A DNA stretch of 10,819 bases from Vulcanimicrobiota bacterium (GTDB lineage Bacteria > Vulcanimicrobiota > Vulcanimicrobiia > Vulcanimicrobiales > Vulcanimicrobiaceae): assembly GCA_027306845.1 (NCBI GenBank), contig DAHUYY010000048.1:1-10819 (forward strand), in the 5' to 3' direction. The notes beneath the pieces are model-generated. The model searched no databases. It saw nothing but the letters and a program-made list of their open reading frames with translations, and had not been told where the DNA came from. Shown piece after piece: positions 1 through 5,837 of the stretch. Positions within the stretch are counted from its first letter, which is position 1. Each line of letters begins with the position of its first letter. A program made the position numbers and the translations under genes.

Positions 1-34
1 TCTGGACAGCCAATAAGCGAAATGAAGGTGCCCC

Positions 35-202
35 ATGAATCTGATGCTAGCCCGCTTTTGCGGAGTTGGCCGTCACTTGGTGATTGGGCATCTTGAATCG
101 GCTCGCTTTCTTCGGGCGCTTTGCACGCCGATCGCGTCGCATATCGATATCGACCCGCCGCACGCTCGCTCTGCCGTTGACAACCGGCCCGTCGCCCTGT
201 AG
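35..202 (+). CDS. Possible small ORF of unknown function (55 aa)
   Basis: An open frame of 55 codons starts at ATG 35 with an AAGGTG ribosome-binding-like sequence a few bases upstream and ends at TAG 200-202. The product begins MNLMLARFCGVG and shows no domain I recognise. Its 3' end runs through the -35 element of the promoter at 177-205, and its stop overlaps the -10 box, which makes a real gene less likely. I cannot tell whether this is a gene or chance. The rest of positions 1-176 shows nothing I can identify. A fragment of an upstream gene could end here, because the + frames open at base 1 stop at 13-15 and about 94-96. Confidence 0.15.
   Translation: MNLMLARFCGVGRHLVIGHLESARFLRALCTPIASHIDIDPPHARSAVDNRPVAL
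136..154. repeat. Near-perfect palindrome, possible operator
   Basis: ATATCGATAT (141-150) is a perfect 10-bp palindrome flanked by GTCG (136-139) and CGAC (151-154), with one extra C at 140. It lies 22 bp upstream of the -35 box at 177, where an activator or repressor could bind. No regulator can be named from the sequence. Confidence 0.25.
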
Positions 203-205
203 CAT
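177..205 (+). promoter_or_regulatory. Sigma70-type promoter of the DAHP synthase leader
   Basis: A consensus -35 hexamer TTGACA (177-182) is followed, after exactly 17 bp, by TAGCAT (200-205), which matches 4 of 6 bases of the -10 consensus. Transcription would be expected to start near 211-213, only a few bases before the leader peptide ATGs at 215 and 218. The placement immediately ahead of a Trp-rich leader peptide and terminator supports it as the promoter of an attenuated operon. Confidence 0.7.
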
Positions 206-214
206 ACGCGGAAC

Positions 215-280
215 ATGATGACGCATCGCACGTTCGCGTGGTGGTGGCAACTCTCCGGAGCGCATTCGCCGGTGAGGTAG
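215..280 (+). CDS. trp-type attenuator leader peptide (Trp-Trp-Trp)
   Basis: A short ORF starts at ATG 215 or ATG 218 and ends at TAG 278-280, encoding 20-21 residues that include TFAWWWQLSG. The three consecutive TGG codons lie at 239-247. Tandem Trp codons in a tiny ORF just downstream of a promoter and upstream of an intrinsic terminator are the hallmark of ribosome-mediated tryptophan attenuation (trpL-type). The peptide itself is expected to have no function; the speed of its translation senses charged tRNA-Trp. Only a weak GGA (210-212) precedes the start, and the predicted transcript begins about 3-6 nt upstream, so translation may be leaderless or nearly so. The ORF is far shorter than the usual gene-calling cut-off. 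Confidence 0.75.
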   Translation: MMTHRTFAWWWQLSGAHSPVR

Positions 281-343
281 GTCGTCGTCGCTCCCGTGAG
301 GGATCGTTCGTAGAGGCCGTCCGTAGCACCGGACGGTTTTTTT
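239..343 (+). promoter_or_regulatory. Tryptophan transcription attenuator with alternative RNA structures
   Basis: Three mutually competing pairings can be read after the Trp codons. CTC-T-CCGG (251-258) pairs with CCGG-T-GAG (269-276), a 7-bp stem with one T-T mismatch (a 1:2 hairpin). CCGGTG (269-274) can instead pair with CACCGG (327-332), an antiterminator candidate. CCGTCCG (317-323) pairs with CGGACGG (330-336), the terminator. A ribosome stalled on 239-247 would mask 251-258, free 269-274 for 327-332, and so block the terminator. A ribosome reaching the stop at 278-280 would cover 269-276 and let the terminator form. A small TCCC-GTGA-GGGA hairpin (292-303) lies between. The Trp codons and terminator are read directly; the antiterminator pairing is inferred by eye. 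Confidence 0.65.
317..343 (+). terminator. Intrinsic terminator of the attenuator
   Basis: A perfect 7-bp GC-rich stem, CCGTCCG (317-323) with CGGACGG (330-336), encloses a 6-nt loop and is followed directly by seven T residues (337-343). It lies 36 nt after the leader peptide stop and 44 nt before the DAHP synthase start, where a regulated attenuation terminator should be. It is too far from any upstream gene to be a simple end-of-gene terminator. Confidence 0.85.
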
Positions 344-387
344 GTTGTAGATCGAGTCGGCGCCGAGTGCGCCATGGAGAAGAAGCA

Positions 388-1206
388 GTGTACCCTCTTA
401 CAGCCTTCAACGGGCAACGCAGTGTCGTCGATGTCGCGGGCGTGCGTTTCGGCGACGGCGGGTTCGTCGCTATCGGCGGCCCCTGTGCGATCGAGAGCGA
501 GGAACAGATCGAGCGCTCTGCCGAGTTACTCGCGGCGGGCGGAGCGGCGATGCTTCGCGGCGGGGCCCACAAGCCGCGCACCTCGCCGTACAGCTTCCAA
601 GGGCTCGGCGACGAAGGCGTGCTGCTGATCGAACGCGCCGCCGCCCGCCACGCTTTGCCGACGGTCGTCGAGGTGCTCGCCGTCGACGACGTCCCGTTTA
701 CCGCCGCGCGCGTCGCGATGCTGCAAATCGGTGCGCGGAACATGCAGAACGTCGCGTTGCTGCGAAGCGCAGCGCGGACCGGCAAACCGATTCTCCTCAA
801 ACGCGGCCCGGCTGCGACGCTCGACGAACTGCTCGCCGCCGCGGAATACGTCTTGATGGAAGGCAACGCGCAGGTCGTGCTCTGCGAGCGCGGGATACGC
901 GGCTTCGATCGGCACACGCGCAATCTTTTCGATCTCGCCGGCGCGCTCCGGCTTCGCGAGCTCACCCATCTGCCGGTCATCGTCGACCCCAGCCATGCAA
1001 CCGGCCGCCGGTCGCTCGTCGTGCCGATGGCGCTCGCCGCAGCCGCCGCCGGGCTCGACGGGGCGATCCTCGAGGTTCATCCGCAGCCCGAACGAGCGCT
1101 CTCCGACGCCGAGCAGGCGCTCGCGCCCGAAGAGTTCGCCGCCTTCACCCGACGCCTCGGTGCTCTGCGCGAGGCGGTTAAGGAGCCGCTGCTCGCCGGC
1201 CGATAA
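388..1206 (+). CDS. aroF: 3-deoxy-7-phosphoheptulonate (DAHP) synthase, single-domain type
   Basis: This enzyme condenses phosphoenolpyruvate with erythrose 4-phosphate, the first step of the cytoplasmic shikimate pathway. Family motifs appear in order: GGPCAIES (30-37), RGGAHKPRTSPYSFQG (57-72), QIGARNMQN (113-121), LLKRG (136-140), CERGIR (166-171), VDPSH (199-203) and EVHP (229-232). The metal ligands expected from the Thermotoga enzyme are all present: Cys33, His203, Glu229 and Asp240. KPRTS distinguishes it from the related KDO8P synthase. I chose GTG 388 because GGAG (376-379) lies 8 nt upstream and the product (272 aa) begins just before the conserved barrel. The longer frame from GTG 238 would run through the leader peptide and terminator. 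There is no N-terminal ferredoxin-like/ACT-type regulatory domain, so control is probably through the upstream Trp attenuator. TTG/GTG alternatives such as GTG 367 cannot be excluded. Confidence 0.93.
   Translation: MYPLTAFNGQRSVVDVAGVRFGDGGFVAIGGPCAIESEEQIERSAELLAAGGAAMLRGGAHKPRTSPYSFQGLGDEGVLLIERAAARHALPTVVEVLAVDDVPFTAARVAMLQIGARNMQNVALLRSAARTGKPILLKRGPAATLDELLAAAEYVLMEGNAQVVLCERGIRGFDRHTRNLFDLAGALRLRELTHLPVIVDPSHATGRRSLVVPMALAAAAAGLDGAILEVHPQPERALSDAEQALAPEEFAAFTRRLGALREAVKEPLLAGR
1179..1206 (+). promoter_or_regulatory. Putative sigma28 (FliA/SigD)-type promoter
   Basis: GCCGATAA (1199-1206) matches the sigma28 -10 consensus exactly and is preceded, 16 bp upstream, by TAAG (1179-1182), close to the TAAA -35 element. 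It overlaps the last codons and stop of the DAHP synthase gene and would start transcription near 1213, ahead of the fliK ribosome-binding site. Position and sequence suit a flagellar promoter. However, GATA-containing words such as GCCGATAC are common in this sequence, so chance is possible. Confidence 0.4.
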
Positions 1207-1243
1207 CCTGAACTGGAGTCTACTCGGAAGGAGGTGACAGAAA

Positions 1244-2971
1244 ATAACAACTCCACTTCTCGGCAGCGGCACGGCCGCATCCACGGGCGCAATCAGCCTA
1301 CAAGCGCTGCTCAAATCGCTCGATATTTCATCGCTTCGCGGCGGCACCGACATCTTCGGTGGTTCGTTCGCGGCAGCGCTGGAAGCTCGATTGAAAGCAG
1401 CGAAGGCCGCGGCACCCGCGGATCCCACGGCGACGCTTGCATCGCTTTTTGCAAGCGGGCTCTCCCCTGCCGAATTCATCAACACGCTCTCGATGCGGAT
1501 CGGGCAAGCGGCCGCAATGGCTGCCAAAGCCTCCCCTGCAACGAGAGATGCAGTAGCGAAGCAGTTCGCGACTGCATTTGCCAACGCGCTCTCTCCACCC
1601 GGTACGGCACCACCGACGTCGGCGCAGCAAGAAGCTGCGACCCTCGTGCAACGCTTCACCGGCATCGTTAACGGATTAGCGCGAGGGCAGACGACCAACA
1701 AGGGGCAGAAGAACGAGATCTCGGGTACGCTCTTGGACGCCAAATCGGCGAAAGAACCCCCGGCCCCAGCGACGACCACAACCCAGCCGACCGCGAGTAC
1801 GCCAGCGATCGATGCGGTTATTTCGTCGTTGCTCTCGTTGCTTCCGAACCGCCTCACCCCGAGCGCGAACGCTTCCGGCTCTCCGGCCGCAAACGATCCC
1901 GTTTCGAGGCTCGGCGCTTCGATCGAGTCCACCGCCATGTCGGCGTCGGGCTCCGTTTCCCCACCTGCTCCGGAATCGGTGAAGGCGCAGCCTGCGCCGA
2001 GCACCGTGGCTTCGCTCCCGGTGCCGACCCTGCTCGCGAATTTCGCAACGCCTCCGCCACCGCCACTCCCGCATCTGGGAGCGACGCCGGAGTCGCCGAT
2101 TCGCAACGCAGAGCTCGGCGCGCCAAGCGCAGTCCCGAACGCAACAGCGGGGCAGAACCTCGACTTGCTCGGGCGCATGATCGCCCGCGCGGCCGGTACC
2201 GACGCGACCCTGACCGCGGCACGAGCCGCCGCCGGGGAACCCTCCTCGCCTGCGAGCTTCGCATCGGCGAGCCTTACCGGTGCCCCAAGCTCGGGCCAAC
2301 TCGATTCCAACCAGATGCTTCGCTTGACGGCGGCGCTGACGGTTGCAGCCGAGGGCGGCGCGGGCTCGACCGGATCGCACCTTTCCTCGGGCTTCGGCTC
2401 GTCGACCGGGCGCGACTCCTCTTCCTTCGGAAACCAAACGTCGAACGCGGCGCTCGGTTTTACGCTCCCATCGCTGCACGGAGCAGCGAACGCCGCAGCG
2501 CCGAGCGCTGCCGCGCCCTCTTCGCAACCGCTCGACGTGCAGGCGCTCGCCGAGCAAATGATCGCCGGCATGCAATTGCGTACCGCCTCCGACGGCAGTT
2601 CGCAGATGCAGATCAAACTCGTTCCCGAGCATCTCGGGGAGGTGGCGGTCAAACTGACGGTGAGCGGCACCAACGTCACCGCAAATGTCGTCGCTCAGAA
2701 CGCCGACACGCGCACTGCGTTGCTCGCCAACCATCAACAACTCGCTCGCAGCCTCGCCGATTCCGGTCTGAAATTGACCGGCTTCTCGGTCGATCTCTCG
2801 GGCGGGAAACACCAAGATCGCGGAAGCGACGGCAAAGGCCCCGGCCTCGGTCGTCGGTACGCGATTCACGAACTCGGAGCACCGGCGGGTCAGCCGACCG
2901 ATGCGCTCGTGTCTTCGAACGCGGGGATGCTCTCCGCCGACGGAAATGCGCTCTATAACTATCTCGCCTAA
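1244..2971 (+). CDS. fliK: Flagellar hook-length control protein FliK
   Basis: FliK is a secreted molecular ruler that stops hook export and switches the export gate to filament substrates. The C-terminal Flg_hook domain lies at about residues 445-535, with the typical LVPEHLGEVAVKL segment near 459-471, then the TRTALLANHQQLARSLADSG helix and a GFSVDLSGG strand. The middle is long, low-complexity and rich in Ala, Pro, Ser and Thr. I see no Cys or Trp, as suits an unfolded export substrate. Start choice: AAGGAGGTGA (1228-1237) is a full Shine-Dalgarno, and the in-frame codon 9 nt after its core is ATA 1244. An in-frame TGA lies at 1235-1237, and no ATG, GTG or TTG occurs until TTG 1391. The stretch 1244-1390 reads as plausible coding sequence (begins ITTPLLGSG, later SLQALLKSLDISS). 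This gives 575 aa; a start at TTG 1391 would give 526 aa. The flgD ribosome-binding site overlaps its stop codon. Confidence 0.85.
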   Translation: MTTPLLGSGTAASTGAISLQALLKSLDISSLRGGTDIFGGSFAAALEARLKAAKAAAPADPTATLASLFASGLSPAEFINTLSMRIGQAAAMAAKASPATRDAVAKQFATAFANALSPPGTAPPTSAQQEAATLVQRFTGIVNGLARGQTTNKGQKNEISGTLLDAKSAKEPPAPATTTTQPTASTPAIDAVISSLLSLLPNRLTPSANASGSPAANDPVSRLGASIESTAMSASGSVSPPAPESVKAQPAPSTVASLPVPTLLANFATPPPPPLPHLGATPESPIRNAELGAPSAVPNATAGQNLDLLGRMIARAAGTDATLTAARAAAGEPSSPASFASASLTGAPSSGQLDSNQMLRLTAALTVAAEGGAGSTGSHLSSGFGSSTGRDSSSFGNQTSNAALGFTLPSLHGAANAAAPSAAAPSSQPLDVQALAEQMIAGMQLRTASDGSSQMQIKLVPEHLGEVAVKLTVSGTNVTANVVAQNADTRTALLANHQQLARSLADSGLKLTGFSVDLSGGKHQDRGSDGKGPGLGRRYAIHELGAPAGQPTDALVSSNAGMLSADGNALYNYLA

Positions 2972-2981
2972 GGAGAAAACA

Positions 2982-3464
2982 ATGGCGACACCCGTGAATT
3001 CAACGACGTTACCGATTAACTCGTTGATCGCACCACCCTCGAACGGCGCGCCGACGAGTAAATCGTCCGACGTCGGCCTCAATACGTTCTTGCAACTGCT
3101 TACCGCAGAATTGCAGAATCAAGACCCAACGGCACCGCAAGATCCGACGGCATCGGTGACGCAGCTCGCGCAGTTCCAAGCGCTCTCCGCGCAGACGAAT
3201 CTCGCCAGCTCGTTTCAATCGTTTACGTCGAATTTCGGCGTCATGCAAGCTTCGGCGTTGCTGGGAAAAACGGTAACCGCAAATACGGGAGCCACCAGCA
3301 CCACGGGCGGAGCATCGACCGTCACCGGAACCGTCGCTTCAATTACGGTGCAGAACGGCCAACCGTTCTTCACGCTCAACGGCAGCAACGGCCAACCGCT
3401 CACCGATAATAACGGCAATCCCTTGCTGTTCTCGACGCAGCAGATCGTCGGTATCGGAAGCTAG
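2982..3464 (+). CDS. flgD: Flagellar hook assembly (capping) protein FlgD
   Basis: FlgD forms the cap at the growing hook tip that folds FlgE subunits into place. The diagnostic N-terminal segment is present: FLQLLTAELQNQDP at residues 36-49, then TQLAQF at 60-65 and a Ser/Gln-rich helix. The C-terminal part (about 90-160) is short and beta-like, ending QIVGIGS. At 160 aa it resembles the short Bacillus-type FlgD rather than the ~230-aa enterobacterial form with extra Tudor/Ig-like domains. ATG 2982 is chosen because AAGGAG (2970-2975), overlapping the fliK stop, lies 6 nt upstream. The longer frame from 2901 would overlap fliK by more than 70 nt. The next gene starts 3 nt after its stop, so the two are surely co-translated. 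Confidence 0.93.
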   Translation: MATPVNSTTLPINSLIAPPSNGAPTSKSSDVGLNTFLQLLTAELQNQDPTAPQDPTASVTQLAQFQALSAQTNLASSFQSFTSNFGVMQASALLGKTVTANTGATSTTGGASTVTGTVASITVQNGQPFFTLNGSNGQPLTDNNGNPLLFSTQQIVGIGS

Positions 3465-3467
3465 ACG

Positions 3468-3863
3468 ATGGATCCCAAAGAGATCGCCTCGGTACAACAA
3501 CCCGGCACGATCCTTCCGGGGCCTGCACCGCGCCCGGTAGGGCGCCCGGTCGAGATACCCCCCGGCGAGAGTTTTCGCTCGATCCTCGACCGTACCGCAA
3601 GCTCCGGCGACGTGCGCTTTTCAGCGCTCGCTACCGCGCGTTTGCAATCGCGGAACATCGCTCTTTCAAACGACGATGTCGCGAAAATCAATGCGATGAC
3701 CGACAAAGCAGCGGCAAAAGGGGCAAAGCAATCGCTCTTCCTCTTACGCGACGTTGCGATGGTGGTCAGCGTGAGCAATCGCACCGTGATCACGGCAGTC
3801 GACCGTAATTCGTTAAAAGATAATATCTTTACGAATATCGATTCGGCGGCGGTGATCTCATGA
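3468..3863 (+). CDS. Conserved flagellar operon protein (TIGR02530 family)
   Basis: This 131-aa protein matches my memory of the TIGR02530 'flagellar operon protein' family, found between flgD and flgE in many non-proteobacterial flagellar operons. Characteristic features are the segment RFSALATARLQSRNIALS (about residues 50-67), a KGAKQSLFLLRD stretch, and the C-terminal SNRTVITAV...FTNID signature. The first 45 residues are Pro-rich and probably disordered. No signal peptide or membrane segment is visible. The biochemical role is not established as far as I know; location implies a function in hook assembly. It starts 3 nt after flgD, with GGAAG at the end of flgD as a weak ribosome-binding site. 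About 100 nt of structured non-coding sequence separates it from flgE. Confidence 0.85.
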   Translation: MDPKEIASVQQPGTILPGPAPRPVGRPVEIPPGESFRSILDRTASSGDVRFSALATARLQSRNIALSNDDVAKINAMTDKAAAKGAKQSLFLLRDVAMVVSVSNRTVITAVDRNSLKDNIFTNIDSAAVIS

Positions 3864-3880
3864 ACCACGTTATCACTCAA

Positions 3881-3939
3881 CCGAGGCGGACCGCAGCGCG
3901 GAGCCTCGGCCGTGGCGCCGATCGACTGACGCACCACGG
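3881..3939 (+). other. Tandem RNA stem-loops upstream of flgE
   Basis: Two adjacent inverted repeats fill the middle of the 103-nt gap before flgE. The first pairs CCGAGGC (3881-3887) with GCCTCGG (3903-3909) and contains a nested CCGC/GCGG stem (3891-3894 with 3898-3901). The second pairs CCGTGG (3910-3915) with CCACGG (3934-3939). Neither is followed by a T run, so they are not ordinary intrinsic terminators. They could be an mRNA processing or stabilising element that lets the hook gene accumulate more transcript, or a regulatory 5' structure. I do not see the conserved core of a c-di-GMP riboswitch. The flgE ribosome-binding site follows at 3952-3958. Confidence 0.55.
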
Positions 3940-3966
3940 GGCTTCCCAACTGAGAGGTCAATAACT

Positions 3967-5814
3967 ATGGCATTTGACTCGCTCTACACGGGGATATCCG
4001 GCCTCAACGCTTATCAGAGCTGGATCGATCTCCTGAGCAACAACATCGCGAACATCGGCACCTACGGCTTTAAGGGCCAGCGCATGACGTTCGCCGACCA
4101 ATTCTACAACCAACTCGGCTACGCCAGCGGCCCGACGACCACCAACGGCGGCGTCAACCCGCAAGAGATCGGTCTCGGCGTCAAGGTCAACACCATCGAC
4201 ACGCTCTTCAACCAGGGCGGGCTCGAGACGACCGGCGTCAACACCGACCTCGCAATCAACGGCAACGGATTTTTCGTCCTCGCCAATGCGAACGGAACCG
4301 GTACGCCGAGCTATACGCGCAGCGGCGCGTTCTCGCTCAACCAGAACGGCCTGCTCTACGATCCGGGCAGCGGCCTGGCGGTGCAGGGCTATATGGCCAA
4401 CGCACAAGGGCAGATCAGTGCGAGCGGCACGCCGGGTGCGATCACGATTCCGCTCGGTCAACAGGAGCAGGCGACGGGAACCGGCTTCGGCGTGAAGACC
4501 GGCCCGACGTCGACCGATAAGGTCTTCGACGTCTCCTTCGGCGGCAATCTCGACCAGACGCAGTGGGCGCAGGCGCTCAACTACTCGGTCGGCGGCGCTC
4601 CGACGAACGGGCAGCCGTATACGATCTCGACGACGATCTACGATTCGCTCGGGGTCGCGCACCAAGCGACGATCACCTATACCCCCGATGCCGCGGGTGC
4701 AACCCCGGCGACCTCGGCGGTATCGGCAGGTGCGCTCATTGCCACCGCTTCGGTCTCTCCGACGACGCAGGCAGCCGATACGATCACCGTCACTCAGGTC
4801 AGTCCGACCTCGGTGCAGTTGGTCGATTCCAACTCCGGCGCGGTGGTCACCGCCTCGGCCGGCTCGACCGTGCAGATCGGCGCCGAAACGGTGACGCTCA
4901 ATGCGGGACCGCTCGCTGCCGGCACCCAAACCATCAACATCACCGGGGGCACGAGCGGGTTGCCGAAGAGCGTCACCGACGCGAGCGGTAACGTGCGAAC
5001 CCCGGCGACCCGCTGGCAGGTCTCCGTCAGCTTCGCCGACGGCACGACCTTCCAGACGATCAAGACGCCGGGAAGCGTCGCCGCGGGCGGAGCCGTTACG
5101 GCGCCGACCTTCGGCACCGGAACCTCCGGGACGTTGGGCTATGCCTACTTCGATCAGAACGGGCAGTTCATCAACACCTCCTCCATCGAGACGACCGCCG
5201 CAGGTACCTCGATCGGCGGGGCGACGCAGACCGGCGATTTCCATACCGCCGGGGCGCTGACGTCGATCCAACAAGGCAACCAGCTCAACGTCACCTCAGG
5301 GGGGCCGGGGACCGGGAACAACTCGGTCGCTCCGACCGCCGGGGGTGGCACGCCGGCGCTCGGACCGATCGGACTCGACTTCTCGAACAACGCGAGTTTG
5401 GCGGGTACCTACACGGCGAATACGCTGACGCAGAACGGCTATCAGGCCGGCATCCTCTCGAACATCACGGTCGGGCAGGACGGTACGATCACCGGATCGT
5501 TCACCAACGGTCAGCAGAAGGCGCTCGCGCAAGTCGCGCTGGCGACCTTCCAGAACGAGCAAGGTCTCAACCGTATCGGAAGTAATTTCTTCCAGCAGAC
5601 GGCGAACTCCGGGCTCGCACAGGTCGGAGCTGCCACGACCGGCAGCCTCGGCTCGATCGTCTCGGGAGCGCTGGAGCAATCCAACGTCTCTCTCGCCGAT
5701 CAGTTTACCAAGATGATCGCGGCGCAACGTGCATTCGAAGCGAACACCCGCGGCATCACGACCGCCGATCAAAACCTGATCACGGTCACGCACTTGCAGG
5801 CGAGCGAGAACTAA
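3967..5814 (+). CDS. flgE: Flagellar hook protein FlgE
   Basis: FlgE polymerises into the universal-joint hook outside the cell. The N-terminal rod/hook motif is clear: GISGLNAYQ (9-17) and SNNIANIGTYGFKG (24-37). It is followed by the FlgE/F/G-like core (LAINGNGFFVLAN, YTRSGAFSLNQNGLLYDP). The C terminus has the matching coiled helix, SNVSLADQFTKMIAAQRAF then the QNLITVTHL end. The FlgE D2 beta domain begins near residue 205 (NYSVGG) and appears interrupted. IYDSLGVAHQATITYTPD ends near 241 and the expected next strand RWQVSVSFADG begins near 349, so about 105 Thr/Ser/Val-rich residues are inserted. At 615 aa it is much longer than the ~400-aa enterobacterial protein. GAGAGGT (3952-3958) lies upstream of ATG 3967. 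The gene stands apart from its neighbours, with stem-loops in the gaps on both sides. Confidence 0.96.
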   Translation: MAFDSLYTGISGLNAYQSWIDLLSNNIANIGTYGFKGQRMTFADQFYNQLGYASGPTTTNGGVNPQEIGLGVKVNTIDTLFNQGGLETTGVNTDLAINGNGFFVLANANGTGTPSYTRSGAFSLNQNGLLYDPGSGLAVQGYMANAQGQISASGTPGAITIPLGQQEQATGTGFGVKTGPTSTDKVFDVSFGGNLDQTQWAQALNYSVGGAPTNGQPYTISTTIYDSLGVAHQATITYTPDAAGATPATSAVSAGALIATASVSPTTQAADTITVTQVSPTSVQLVDSNSGAVVTASAGSTVQIGAETVTLNAGPLAAGTQTINITGGTSGLPKSVTDASGNVRTPATRWQVSVSFADGTTFQTIKTPGSVAAGGAVTAPTFGTGTSGTLGYAYFDQNGQFINTSSIETTAAGTSIGGATQTGDFHTAGALTSIQQGNQLNVTSGGPGTGNNSVAPTAGGGTPALGPIGLDFSNNASLAGTYTANTLTQNGYQAGILSNITVGQDGTITGSFTNGQQKALAQVALATFQNEQGLNRIGSNFFQQTANSGLAQVGAATTGSLGSIVSGALEQSNVSLADQFTKMIAAQRAFEANTRGITTADQNLITVTHLQASEN

Positions 5815-5837
5815 GGTTCGCGCAAGCGTGCAGGCCT

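Noticed and set aside
238..387. N-terminal extension of DAHP synthase from GTG 238
   Set aside because: It would encode the leader peptide and terminator region as protein. The extension is Arg-rich and unlike the family, and GTG 388 has a well-spaced ribosome-binding site.
1234..1671. 145-codon + strand frame starting at GTG 1234
   Set aside because: Its start lies inside the fliK Shine-Dalgarno, and the product is a low-complexity Arg/Cys/Ser-rich shadow of the fliK frame.
526..2679. 717-codon open frame on the minus strand across the DAHP synthase and fliK genes
   Set aside because: It is a shadow of GC-rich codon use. It crosses two unrelated real genes, and its translation is Cys/Arg/Ser-rich with no recognisable domain.
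1676..3082. 468-codon minus-strand open frame opposite fliK and flgD
   Set aside because: The Arg/Gly-rich translation with no motif is typical of antisense frames in GC-rich DNA, and it lies opposite well-supported genes.
3864..3966. c-di-GMP or other known riboswitch upstream of flgE
   Set aside because: The conserved core sequences of the riboswitch classes I know are not present; only simple nested stems are seen.
3958..5274. 438-codon minus-strand open frame opposite flgE
   Set aside because: The Arg/Asp/Gly-rich sequence has no domain and is fully explained by codon bias of flgE.
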